Shown here piece by piece: positions 1 through 5,189 of a stretch of 8,641 nucleotides of DNA. The notes beneath the pieces are model-generated. The model saw only the letters and a list, made by a program, of their open reading frames with translations, made no database searches and was not told where the DNA came from. This stretch comes from Propionibacteriaceae bacterium (GTDB taxonomy: Bacteria; Actinomycetota; Actinomycetes; Propionibacteriales; Propionibacteriaceae): contig JAISGZ010000123.1 of the NCBI GenBank assembly GCA_031262845.1, positions 1 to 8,641 of the forward strand, read 5' to 3'. Each line of letters opens with the position of its first letter. Positions within the stretch are counted from its first letter, which is position 1. Position numbers and translations under genes: made by a program.

Positions 1-405
1 ACGGGCGGCTCCGACCTGGGGCTATTCGAAGTCCAGTCGGCGGCCCAATTGATCGAGCAGGCCGCTCACGAGGAAGCCAACATCATCTGGGGCACGGTGA
101 TCGACGATGCCCTCGGCGACGAGGTCCGGGTGACCGTCATCGCCGCTGGTTTCGACGCCCGCCCAGTTCGTTCTGGCCGTCACGCCTACACCGCTCCGGT
201 ACCGCCCGTGTCACCGAACCCGGCGGCGGGCCCAGCACCGGTTCGGCCGGTGGCTCAGCCAACCCCGCCGCTGCAACCGCCGGCCCCGCCGCGGGAAGGC
301 CCGGCGGCAGCCCGTGGTCCGCGGATCATTGAACAGAGCCAGCCGACTCCCAGCCGGCGCCAGCCGCCGAGCGACGACATCGATCTGCCCGACTTCCTGT
401 CCTGA
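1..405 (+). CDS. ftsZ: Cell division protein FtsZ, C-terminal part (5' end outside window)
   Basis: Tubulin-like GTPase that polymerises into the cytoplasmic Z-ring. Only the last 134 residues are present; the frame is open from base 1. The first ~51 visible residues are the end of the FtsZ C-terminal globular domain, starting TGGSDLGLFEV and including the hallmark IDDALGDEVRVTVIAAGFD. Residues ~52-124 are a disordered Pro/Ala/Arg-rich linker. The last ten residues, DDIDLPDFLS, are the conserved C-terminal peptide that binds SepF and other partners; the actinobacterial form is usually close to DDLDVPDFLK. sepF lies downstream in the same cluster, which fits this interaction. A hairpin and tandem repeat follow the stop. 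The family assignment is secure; the missing part is only the window edge. Confidence 0.97.
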   Translation, partial: TGGSDLGLFEVQSAAQLIEQAAHEEANIIWGTVIDDALGDEVRVTVIAAGFDARPVRSGRHAYTAPVPPVSPNPAAGPAPVRPVAQPTPPLQPPAPPREGPAAARGPRIIEQSQPTPSRRQPPSDDIDLPDFLS

Positions 406-421
406 AGCGTGAAGCCGAGGG

Positions 422-443
422 GGCCGGTGGCTTTTCACCGGCC
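422..443 (+). terminator. Hairpin just after ftsZ (possible weak terminator or RNA-processing stem)
   Basis: A perfect 8-bp inverted repeat, GGCCGGTG (422-429) and CACCGGCC (436-443), encloses a 6-nt loop GCTTTT, 17 nt after the ftsZ stop. No T-tract follows, so it is not a classical intrinsic terminator. It could attenuate transcription or stabilise the ftsZ 3' end before pgeF. The structure is seen; the role is inferred. Confidence 0.4.
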
Positions 444-456
444 GGTGCGGAAGACC

Positions 457-498
457 GAACCGGCCTGGCCACGTCTTGAACCGGCCTGGCCCCGTTTT
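457..498 (+). repeat. Two-copy 21-bp tandem repeat between ftsZ and pgeF
   Basis: Units 457-477 and 478-498 are directly adjacent and match at 19 of 21 positions. Both begin GAACCGGCCTGGCC and end in CGTCTT or CGTTTT. The repeat lies entirely in the ftsZ-pgeF spacer, ending 17 nt before the pgeF ATG. It is probably a slippage duplication. Whether it affects pgeF expression is unknown. Confidence 0.75.
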
Positions 499-515
499 AC
501 TGGCGGTGACCGGCG

Positions 516-1313
516 ATGACGGAATCGACCATTCCGAACCCGTTGTCCCGGCCGGACCTTTTCCACTACTACGCCCCGGCTGAACCCGGTGGTGTCGGCG
601 TCGCCTTCACCCAGCGTCACGGTGGCGTCAGCCAGCCGCCCTTCGACTCCCTCAATCTCGGCAATACGTCGCACGACGACCCCGTGGCGGTGATGACCAA
701 TCTGGCCAGTCTGCGCCAACAACTCGGATTAACGCGTCTGATTGGGCTGCGGCAAGTCCATTCGGCCCACGTCGTGACGTTCTCCGGTCCAACCCCCACA
801 ACCGCTGTCAACGGGGTCGTGGAGTCCTTCGCGGCGGCCGACGGGGTCGTCACCGGGGCCCGTCGAGTCGGACTGCTGATCCGGGTGGCGGATTGTCTGC
901 CGGTCTTGGTGGCCGACCCGGATCACGGTCTGATCGGCGCCGCTCACGCCGGCCGAGTCGGTTTGTTGGCCGGTGTCCTGCCCGCCCTCGTGGCTCAACT
1001 GCGAGCGGCCGGGGCTGAACAGCTGACGGCCTGGATCGGCCCCCACATCTGCGCCGCCTGTTACGAGGTCCCGGCCGATATGGCGGCCGCGGCCTGGCGC
1101 CAACTGCCCGCCACCGAGGCCCGGACCACCGCCGGCACGCCGGCGATTGATCTGGCGGCCGGCGCCAGCGCCCAACTGCGCCAACTCGACTGCACGGTGG
1201 TGCGGCTTGACCCCTGCACGGCCGAGACACCGGACCTGTTCTCCTACCGCCGCGACGGCGTTCGCTCCGGCCGCCAAGCCGGGGTCATCTGGTTAGCCGA
1301 GCCCGCAGTCTGA
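516..1313 (+). CDS. pgeF: Peptidoglycan editing factor PgeF (YfiH/YlmD, 'laccase domain' family)
   Basis: 265-residue cytoplasmic protein of the PgeF/YfiH (DUF152, Cu-oxidase_4) family. Members are polyphenol-oxidase or purine-nucleoside enzymes; E. coli PgeF removes wrongly incorporated L-Ser from UDP-MurNAc peptide precursors. The metal-site residues are present: H82 in RQVHSAHVV, C127 in VADCLPV and H144 in AAHAGRVGL. Other family signatures are SLNLG (45-49), AWIGPHICAACYEV near residue 152, and the C-terminal FSYRRDG/GRQAG segment. In many homologues the third motif reads AHAGWRG; here R replaces W. The ATG at 516 is the first start after an in-frame stop at 507-509; its ribosome binding site is weak. 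As ylmD it normally follows ftsZ in Gram-positive dcw clusters, as here. The physiological substrate in this organism is inferred. Confidence 0.93.
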   Translation: MTESTIPNPLSRPDLFHYYAPAEPGGVGVAFTQRHGGVSQPPFDSLNLGNTSHDDPVAVMTNLASLRQQLGLTRLIGLRQVHSAHVVTFSGPTPTTAVNGVVESFAAADGVVTGARRVGLLIRVADCLPVLVADPDHGLIGAAHAGRVGLLAGVLPALVAQLRAAGAEQLTAWIGPHICAACYEVPADMAAAAWRQLPATEARTTAGTPAIDLAAGASAQLRQLDCTVVRLDPCTAETPDLFSYRRDGVRSGRQAGVIWLAEPAV

Positions 1314-1533
1314 CGATCACAATGGTGATGCCGGTGGCGCGTCAACCAGGCCGACCCGGCGGCGGATACCAGGGTGTACTCGCACCCGGCTGACAACGCT
1401 GGCAAGTGATCACAAAGGCGCTGGTTGGCGGCTGACGGCGTGTATCCTGGCTCAGGTCGGCCAGCCTGGTTAGCGGGCTCACCGGCGTGGCAGCTACCAC
1501 GGCCGCTGATCGCTGGTTAGCCTTCGCAACAGA

Positions 1534-1555
1534 GTCTGCCAACCTAGGGGCAGAC
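1534..1555. promoter_or_regulatory. Inverted repeat in the sepF leader (candidate operator or RNA hairpin)
   Basis: GTCTGCC (1534-1540) and GGCAGAC (1549-1555) form a perfect 7-bp inverted repeat around an 8-nt loop containing the palindrome CCTAGG. It is 41 nt upstream of the sepF ATG. It could be a protein-binding site or a 5'-leader stem; nothing in the sequence decides between them. Confidence 0.35.
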
Positions 1556-1583
1556 GGACTGCGGGGCCTGAGCCCACAACGCC

Positions 1584-1590
1584 GGGAGGA
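1584..1590 (+). promoter_or_regulatory. Ribosome binding site of sepF
   Basis: GGGAGGA lies 6 nt before the ATG at 1597. It is a near-ideal Shine-Dalgarno sequence and fixes the sepF start. It is followed by CCACCA, which is not a tRNA 3' end. Confidence 0.8.
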
Positions 1591-1596
1591 CCACCA

Positions 1597-2109
1597 ATGG
1601 CGCACAGATTGAAGAGTTTGGCCGAATGGGCCGGGATCGTCCAGCCGAGCCGCTACGACGACGAAGACGAGTTCGCCGAAACTGACGCGGTCGTTATCGA
1701 CGAGCCGGAGGCGGTCACCGAAGCGGTCACCGATCAAGTTCCTCCGGCCCCGGCCCGGCAAGCCAATGTGACCTCACTCGAGCGTCACCGGGCCCGTCGG
1801 CTGGCGCCACCGCGGGACGCCGCCATCGAGGAGATCAGCCACATTCGGCCGCGCTCCTACTCGGCCGACGCCCGCCGGATCGCGGACAGCTACCGCGACA
1901 ATGTGCCGGTGATCCTCAACCTGTCCGATGTCGATACGGCCGACGCTGTCCGCCTGGTCGATTTCGCGACCGGGATGGCGATGGCTTTGGACGGTGTGCT
2001 GGAGAAAATCACGGCCCGCGTCTTCTTGCTGTCACCGCCGTCGGTCCGAGTGACCGATCAGGATAAAGAAAACCTGGCCACCGGCAATCTGCTGGCCGCT
2101 CAAGGCTGA
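1597..2109 (+). CDS. sepF: Cell division protein SepF
   Basis: 170-residue SepF (YlmF, DUF552), the main membrane anchor of FtsZ filaments in actinobacteria, which lack FtsA. The N-terminus MAHRLKSLAEWAGI has the amphipathic pattern of a membrane-targeting helix. An acidic Asp/Glu-rich linker follows (about 20-50). The compact SepF core occupies ~82-154, from HIRPRSYSADARRIAD through VPVILNLSDVD and VRLVDFATGMAMALDG to ARVFLLSPPSVRVT. Length and domain order are normal for the family. The start is fixed by GGGAGGA 6 nt upstream. yggT follows after 20 nt. It would bind the DDIDLPDFLS tail of FtsZ encoded in the same window. Confidence 0.96.
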   Translation: MAHRLKSLAEWAGIVQPSRYDDEDEFAETDAVVIDEPEAVTEAVTDQVPPAPARQANVTSLERHRARRLAPPRDAAIEEISHIRPRSYSADARRIADSYRDNVPVILNLSDVDTADAVRLVDFATGMAMALDGVLEKITARVFLLSPPSVRVTDQDKENLATGNLLAAQG

Positions 2110-2129
2110 ATCTGACCAAGACCCCAGTT

Positions 2130-2441
2130 ATGGCGACGCTCTATCTCATCATGAATCTCATCATGGGCCTGATCGCGGTCTATGAATTCATTTTGTTCAT
2201 TCGCGTCATTCTCAGCTGGGTCGTCGCTTTCAACCAGGAGTGGACGCCACGTGGCCCGCTGCTGGTGGTGAGCGAATTTGTTTATACGCTGACGGATCCA
2301 CCGCTGAGGCTAATCCGACGGGTGATCAAACCCGTTCGGTTCGGCCAATTTGCCTTGGATCTCAGCGTCATCGTGTTGTTCATCGTGATTTTCGTCTTGA
2401 GTTCGGTGATCAGCCTGATTTTTTCGTCGTTGATCCAGTAG
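2130..2441 (+). CDS. YggT family membrane protein (YlmG/SepG-like)
   Basis: 103-residue integral membrane protein of the YggT/YlmG family; the Streptomyces member, SepG, helps place the division machinery and organise the nucleoid. A first hydrophobic segment spans ~3-33 and contains the conserved FIRVILSWV. A hydrophilic loop follows, then the family signature YTLTDPPLRLIRRVIKP (52-68), and a second hydrophobic segment at ~76-100 (LDLSVIVLFIVIFVL). The ATG at 2130 lacks an obvious Shine-Dalgarno, so translation may be coupled to sepF 20 nt upstream. ATG codons at 2151 and 2163 would shorten the first membrane segment and are less likely. The stop codon TAG overlaps the AGGAGG site of the next ORF. 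Confidence 0.92.
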   Translation: MATLYLIMNLIMGLIAVYEFILFIRVILSWVVAFNQEWTPRGPLLVVSEFVYTLTDPPLRLIRRVIKPVRFGQFALDLSVIVLFIVIFVLSSVISLIFSSLIQ

Positions 2442-2446
2442 GAGGG
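2440..2446 (+). promoter_or_regulatory. Strong ribosome binding site for the small ORF before divIVA
   Basis: AGGAGGG begins inside the yggT stop codon and sits 4 nt before the ATG at 2451. An in-frame GTG at 2448 is too close to it. It is among the best Shine-Dalgarno sequences in the window, which argues that the small ORF is translated. Confidence 0.7.
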
Positions 2447-2450
2447 TGTG

Positions 2451-2639
2451 ATGGTGGGGGGAAGCTCTAGAACCGGCCGCTGGCCGGCCGTTGAGGCTCA
2501 AGCCGATGTCGAGGTCCGGCGGGGCGCGTTGAGCCTGGCCAAGCCAGTGGGATACATTGACCGAGACTTGTTTAATCAGGTTTGGTTTACACGGGCCGGG
2601 CAACCGGTCGACGTCGCTGGTGAGGTGCCGTACGCATGA
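2451..2639 (+). CDS. Hypothetical small protein (62 aa) between yggT and divIVA
   Basis: I do not recognise this protein. It is 62 residues, soluble-looking, with no signal peptide, membrane segment or cysteine. The N-terminus MVGGSSRTGRW is polar and basic; the rest is mixed, ending AGQPVDVAGEVPYA. Two features suggest a real gene: AGGAGGG 4 nt upstream of the ATG, and a stop that overlaps the divIVA ATG as ATGA, the classic arrangement for translational coupling. Some actinobacteria have a small gene such as yggU (DUF167) near this position, but I see no DUF167 motif. It could instead be a translated leader controlling divIVA. A GC-rich hairpin (2473-2487) lies near its 5' end. Confidence 0.6.
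   Translation: MVGGSSRTGRWPAVEAQADVEVRRGALSLAKPVGYIDRDLFNQVWFTRAGQPVDVAGEVPYA
2473..2487 (+). other. GC-rich hairpin at the start of the small ORF upstream of divIVA
   Basis: CCGGCC, a 3-nt loop GCT, then GGCCGG form a perfect 6-bp stem, 22 nt inside the small ORF. No T-tract follows. It may slow ribosomes or be an accident of GC-rich sequence. Confidence 0.3.
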
Positions 2640-3940
2640 CTATGACGCTTGACGAGGTGCGGAAGACTCGTTTCCACATTGCTCGCCGTAATGGCTATGA
2701 AGTCACAGACGTCGATCTCTTCGTCGACAAGGTCGAAGCCACGATCGCGGCCCTGACCGAACAGAACGACGGTTTGCAACGACAGCTGGATGAAGCCAGC
2801 AGCCGGGCGGCCGCCATCAACCCCGAAGAGACCGAACAGCTGCGGGCTGAGGCCGGTCGTCTGACGGTTGAGTCGAATGATCTGCGGCAAGAGGTTTTCC
2901 GTCTCCAAGCGGAACTCAACCAGGCCCGGGGCGAGACCGCCCAAGCCGGCAACGAGATTGGCCGCTTGCAAGCCGAACTCCAAAATGCCCAGGCCCAGAT
3001 GCAACAGCTGGCCAGTCAACAAGGCAACGATCCGGCGCTGATCAACGAATTGCAGCGGTTGCGCCAGGAATTGGCTCAAGCCCAGCAGGCGGCCGCCCAA
3101 GCCAACAGCAACAACACCGGTTACGATCCACAGGCTCAGCAGCAGATGATGCAGCTGACGGGGGAGAACCAGCAGTTGCGCGAGCAGGTCGAACGGCTGA
3201 TCGCCCAGGAGCGGGCCAAGGCCCAGAACAACACTGCCGGTGGTGGTTCGACGCCGCCGGCCAGCCTGGTCGTGACGACCTCGCCGGAAGCCTCGGCCGC
3301 CGTCGTCCGGTTGGTTCAGTTGGCGACCGAACAGGCCGAACATCTGGTCTCCGAAGCGGCCCGGGAAGCCGGCCGCCGGTCGCAGCAGATCGATCTGGAG
3401 ATTCAGCGGGCCAAACAAGAAGCCGACGAATACATCATGCGGGTCAAGGCCGAGGCCAAGTTGACGGCCGATGATCTGACCCGGCGGTCGACCGAAGAAG
3501 CCCAGCAGCGGATGGAGCAGGCCAATCAGGCCGCCCGGGCGCTGACTGGTGAAGCTCAGCAGCGGGCCGAACGGACCGATAACGAGGCTCGGGTCAACGC
3601 CGAGCGTCTGGTCCAGGAAGCTCAGCAGCGGGCCAATATGGTCGACGCCGAAGCCGCCGCCCGACGGGCCGAGCTGTTCCGGGCTTTGGAAGCCGAGCGC
3701 GACGACCTGTTGACGAAGGTCGAGAAGCTGAAGAATTACGAGGCCAGCTTCCGCCAGACGATGACGGCTTACCTGAAGTCGCAGATCGAGCGGCTCGACA
3801 CCTACCAGTTCCGGCCCGATACGACGCCGGAGTTGTTACAGGTGCCGCAGGCTCGGTCGGCCAGTGAGTGGGCAGCCGATCAGACGGTCGGTCACACGCC
3901 CCGGCTCGACGCCTTACTGCGGGACGTTTCGGTCCGCTGA
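2636..3940 (+). CDS. divIVA: DivIVA/Wag31 polar growth and septum scaffold protein
   Basis: 434-residue DivIVA homologue, the coiled-coil protein that marks negatively curved membrane at poles and septa and directs apical wall growth in actinobacteria. The N-terminal lipid-binding domain is residues ~1-35 (TRFHIARRNGYEVTDVDLFVDKV). A long Gln/Ala-rich coiled coil follows (~35-195), then a flexible linker (~198-215, GGGSTPP). A second coiled coil (~220-390) includes three EAQQR repeats at 288, 306 and 328 and ends AYLKSQIERLD. The ~45-residue tail finishes with TPRLDALLRD. It is clearly longer than Mycobacterium Wag31 (about 260) and nearer Streptomyces DivIVA. GAGGTG 8 nt upstream supports the ATG at 2636; a second ATG at 2642 is too far from it. 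The start overlaps the preceding ORF by 4 nt. Confidence 0.95.
   Translation: MTMTLDEVRKTRFHIARRNGYEVTDVDLFVDKVEATIAALTEQNDGLQRQLDEASSRAAAINPEETEQLRAEAGRLTVESNDLRQEVFRLQAELNQARGETAQAGNEIGRLQAELQNAQAQMQQLASQQGNDPALINELQRLRQELAQAQQAAAQANSNNTGYDPQAQQQMMQLTGENQQLREQVERLIAQERAKAQNNTAGGGSTPPASLVVTTSPEASAAVVRLVQLATEQAEHLVSEAAREAGRRSQQIDLEIQRAKQEADEYIMRVKAEAKLTADDLTRRSTEEAQQRMEQANQAARALTGEAQQRAERTDNEARVNAERLVQEAQQRANMVDAEAAARRAELFRALEAERDDLLTKVEKLKNYEASFRQTMTAYLKSQIERLDTYQFRPDTTPELLQVPQARSASEWAADQTVGHTPRLDALLRDVSVR
3551..3634 (+). repeat. Direct 18-bp repeats inside divIVA encoding EAQQRA
   Basis: GAAGCTCAGCAGCGGGCC occurs identically at 3551-3568 and 3617-3634. A diverged copy (GAAGCCCAGCAGCGG) lies about 54 nt before the first. 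They encode the repeated EAQQR coiled-coil element of DivIVA. The identical codons suggest recent duplication or conversion rather than protein constraint alone. Confidence 0.65.
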
Positions 3941-3962
3941 GCGGTGGCCTGAACGGCTTTTT
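3931..3962 (+). terminator. Possible weak intrinsic terminator at the divIVA 3' end
   Basis: CCGC-TGA-GCGG (3934-3944) straddles the divIVA stop codon, with two flanking G-C pairs possible across a bulge. A TTTTT run follows at 3958-3962. The run is 13 nt from the core stem, further than ideal, so termination here is uncertain. Confidence 0.3.
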
Positions 3963-4013
3963 CATTGACCCATGGTCCGGGTCAGCCAGACAACAGTGGT
4001 CTGTTTGGGCGTG

Positions 4014-4033
4014 GACTCGGGGGAGCCTGAGTC
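4014..4033 (+). other. Hairpin upstream of the traR/dksA-like gene
   Basis: GACTCGGG (4014-4021) pairs with CCTGAGTC (4026-4033) over 8 positions, one of them G-U, around the tetraloop GGAG. It lies 20 nt before the candidate -35 box. With no T-tract it could be a regulatory stem or operator rather than a terminator. Confidence 0.35.
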
Positions 4034-4052
4034 GGCTGATCAGGCACAAGTA

Positions 4053-4081
4053 TTGACAGTTGGCAAACCGGGGTCTATCGC
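4053..4081 (+). promoter_or_regulatory. Candidate promoter of the traR/dksA-lspA-rluD group
   Basis: A perfect -35 box TTGACA (4053-4058) is followed by a 17-nt spacer and TATCGC (4076-4081), a partial -10 match. A second -10-like TATCTT lies at 4099-4104 without a good -35. Transcription from here would leave a leader of about 115 nt before the ATG at 4203. The -35 is excellent, the -10 mediocre. Confidence 0.4.
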
Positions 4082-4202
4082 CCGCTTAGCCAATGTGGTA
4101 TCTTCATCCAGCACTTCGGCCAAGTGAGTCCGAAGTTGGCCGCCACCGGTTGGTGTTGGCCATAGTGAAAGTGCTGTGGCAGGACACGGCGAGGAGATCG
4201 TG

Positions 4203-4622
4203 ATGGCTAGCTCAACCACAGAAACCGTGATGGTGATACCAGTACTTCCGGGCGAAGAGCCGTGGACTGAAGAAGAATTGGCCGAAGTCCGGACCGAGTT
4301 GCACGACGACATCGAGGCCTTGCAGAAGAAGGTCGCGGCAGCTGAAGCCGAGTTGCGCCAGTTGCTCAACGAAGGTGCCGATGTGGCCGGGCGGGATCCG
4401 GCCGACGTCGGTTCGACGAACTTCGAACGTGACCAGGAGATGTCGCTGGCGGCCAACGTCCGGGAATTGCTCGATCAATCGCTTCAGGCGCTGCGCTTAT
4501 TCGATGCCGGTGAATATGGCGTCTGTGAAGTCTGTGGCAACCCGATTGGCAAAGCCCGGTTGCAGGTTTTCCCGCGCGCCACGATGTGTGTGGCTTGTAA
4601 GCAAAAGGCCGAGCGTCGCTGA
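4203..4622 (+). CDS. TraR/DksA family zinc-finger protein
   Basis: 139-residue TraR/DksA-type protein. Residues ~20-60 form a charged helical region (TEEELAEVRTELHDDIEALQKK), compatible with the coiled coil that enters the RNA polymerase secondary channel in DksA relatives. The conserved C4 zinc finger is C108-x2-C111-x17-C129-x2-C132 (CEVCGNPIGKARL to MCVACKQKAERR). The preceding LRLFDAGEYGVC is typical of the family. The start is taken as the ATG at 4203 because GAGGAG (4191-4196) lies 6 nt upstream; a GTG at 4176 would add nine residues but has no ribosome binding site. Actinobacteria commonly carry such a gene next to divIVA and lspA. A role in transcription control is inferred from the family; the true partner is not known. 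Confidence 0.9.
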   Translation: MASSTTETVMVIPVLPGEEPWTEEELAEVRTELHDDIEALQKKVAAAEAELRQLLNEGADVAGRDPADVGSTNFERDQEMSLAANVRELLDQSLQALRLFDAGEYGVCEVCGNPIGKARLQVFPRATMCVACKQKAERR

Positions 4623-4631
4623 CGCCGCCTG

Positions 4632-5189
4632 ATGGAAGACACCTCAGAGACACCGGCCCCGGCACCGGCTAGTCCGGCCAGTTTGGCTAGTCCGGTCAAG
4701 ACGGCTAGGACCTGGTCGCGGCGCCGGGCGTTGAGTCTGATCGGCTGCTTGATGGTTGTCGGACTGGGGCTCGATCAACTGACGAAGTGGTGGGCCGAGA
4801 CCGCGCTCGGTCAAGGTCGGGTGGTGTCGCTGATCGACGACTGGTTGGTGTTACGGCTGGTCCGCAATCCGGGGGCGGCTTTCAGCCTCGGGGAGTCTTT
4901 CACCTATGTTTTCACGTTGCTGGCGCTGATCGTCTTGGTGGCGGCCTGGTGGTGGTCGGCCCGAGCGGTCCGGCGGCCGGTTTGGGCGGCTCTGATCGGG
5001 GTCGGCCTGGCCGGTGTGACGGGTAATTTGATCGATCGTTTGTGTCAGCCGCCTGGCGTCGGCCGGGGCCACGTCATCGACTTCATCTCCCTGCGCTACT
5101 TTGCGACTTTCAATGTCGCCGATATCTGTCTGACCGTGGCCGCGGCCGGTCTGGTCATCATCTCTTTCCGCGGTATTGGGCCCCGCTGA
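4632..5189 (+). CDS. lspA: Lipoprotein signal peptidase II (prolipoprotein signal peptidase)
   Basis: 185-residue aspartyl peptidase of the inner membrane that cleaves the signal peptide from diacylglyceryl-modified prolipoproteins. Hydrophobic segments lie at about 34-47, 91-109, 116-132 and 159-178. Family motifs are DQLTKWW (48-54), RNPGAAFSLG (78-87), GNLIDR (131-136) and FNVADICL (160-167). The catalytic aspartates are expected to be D135 and D164. The first ~30 residues are a cytoplasmic Pro/Ala/Ser-rich extension (APAPASPASLASPV) built partly from an 18-bp DNA repeat. The gene starts 9 nt after the traR-like stop with no clear Shine-Dalgarno, so it is probably coupled. Its stop overlaps the rluD-like start by one base (TGATG). 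Confidence 0.96.
   Translation: MEDTSETPAPAPASPASLASPVKTARTWSRRRALSLIGCLMVVGLGLDQLTKWWAETALGQGRVVSLIDDWLVLRLVRNPGAAFSLGESFTYVFTLLALIVLVAAWWWSARAVRRPVWAALIGVGLAGVTGNLIDRLCQPPGVGRGHVIDFISLRYFATFNVADICLTVAAAGLVIISFRGIGPR
4667..4709 (+). repeat. Decaying 18-bp tandem repeat at the 5' end of lspA
   Basis: GGCTAGTCCGG recurs at 4667-4677 and 4685-4695, and GGCTAGG at 4703-4709, with a period of 18 bp. It encodes the hexapeptide phase ASPASL / ASPVKT / ART in the N-terminal extension. The period is a multiple of three, so copy-number change would keep the frame. Confidence 0.6.

Larger units (their letters stand above)
1314..1596. other. Non-coding spacer between pgeF and sepF; yggS/ylmE absent
   Basis: No credible gene. 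A 23-codon ORF at 1322-1393 has nothing to support it. The spacer holds three copies of CTGGTTRGC (1421-1429, 1466-1474, 1513-1521). It also holds an inverted repeat at 1534-1555, a lone TATCCT box at 1443-1448 without a well-placed -35, and the sepF ribosome binding site. Many actinobacteria encode the PLP-binding protein YggS/YlmE here. I see no remnant of it, but did not align every frame. The length suggests that sepF has its own promoter. Confidence 0.6.
3941..4202. other. Spacer between divIVA and the traR/dksA-like gene
   Basis: A non-coding stretch of 262 bases. It contains a possible divIVA terminator tail, a hairpin at 4014-4033, a candidate sigma-70-type promoter at 4053-4081, and the ribosome binding site GAGGAG at 4191-4196. 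I see no credible gene. It separates the division genes from the traR-lspA-rluD group, which probably starts its own transcript. Confidence 0.6.

Noticed and set aside
729..1277. 182-codon minus-strand ORF opposite pgeF
   Set aside because: Shadow of pgeF, whose metal-site motifs are intact on the plus strand.
1581..1596. CCACCA before sepF as a tRNA 3' end
   Set aside because: No acceptor stem, anticodon or TPsiC arm upstream; it is the spacer between Shine-Dalgarno and ATG.
2557..2591. TTGACC box inside the small ORF as a divIVA promoter
   Set aside because: No -10 box at acceptable spacing; the nearest TTTACA is 23 nt away.
2576..3418. 280-codon minus-strand ORF opposite divIVA
   Set aside because: Leu/Gly/Gln-rich shadow of the Gln/Ala-rich DivIVA coiled coil; no motif or ribosome binding site.
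3868..4056. 62-codon plus-strand ORF across the divIVA end
   Set aside because: Overlaps the conserved DivIVA tail in another frame and has no start signal.
4176..4202. GTG start adding nine residues to the traR/dksA-like protein
   Set aside because: GAGGAG at 4191-4196 is inside that extension and correctly placed for the ATG at 4203.
5042..5188. Upstream extension of the rluD-like gene into lspA
   Set aside because: Would overlap lspA by ~150 bases; the ATG at 5189 with TGATG overlap precedes the S4 domain directly.
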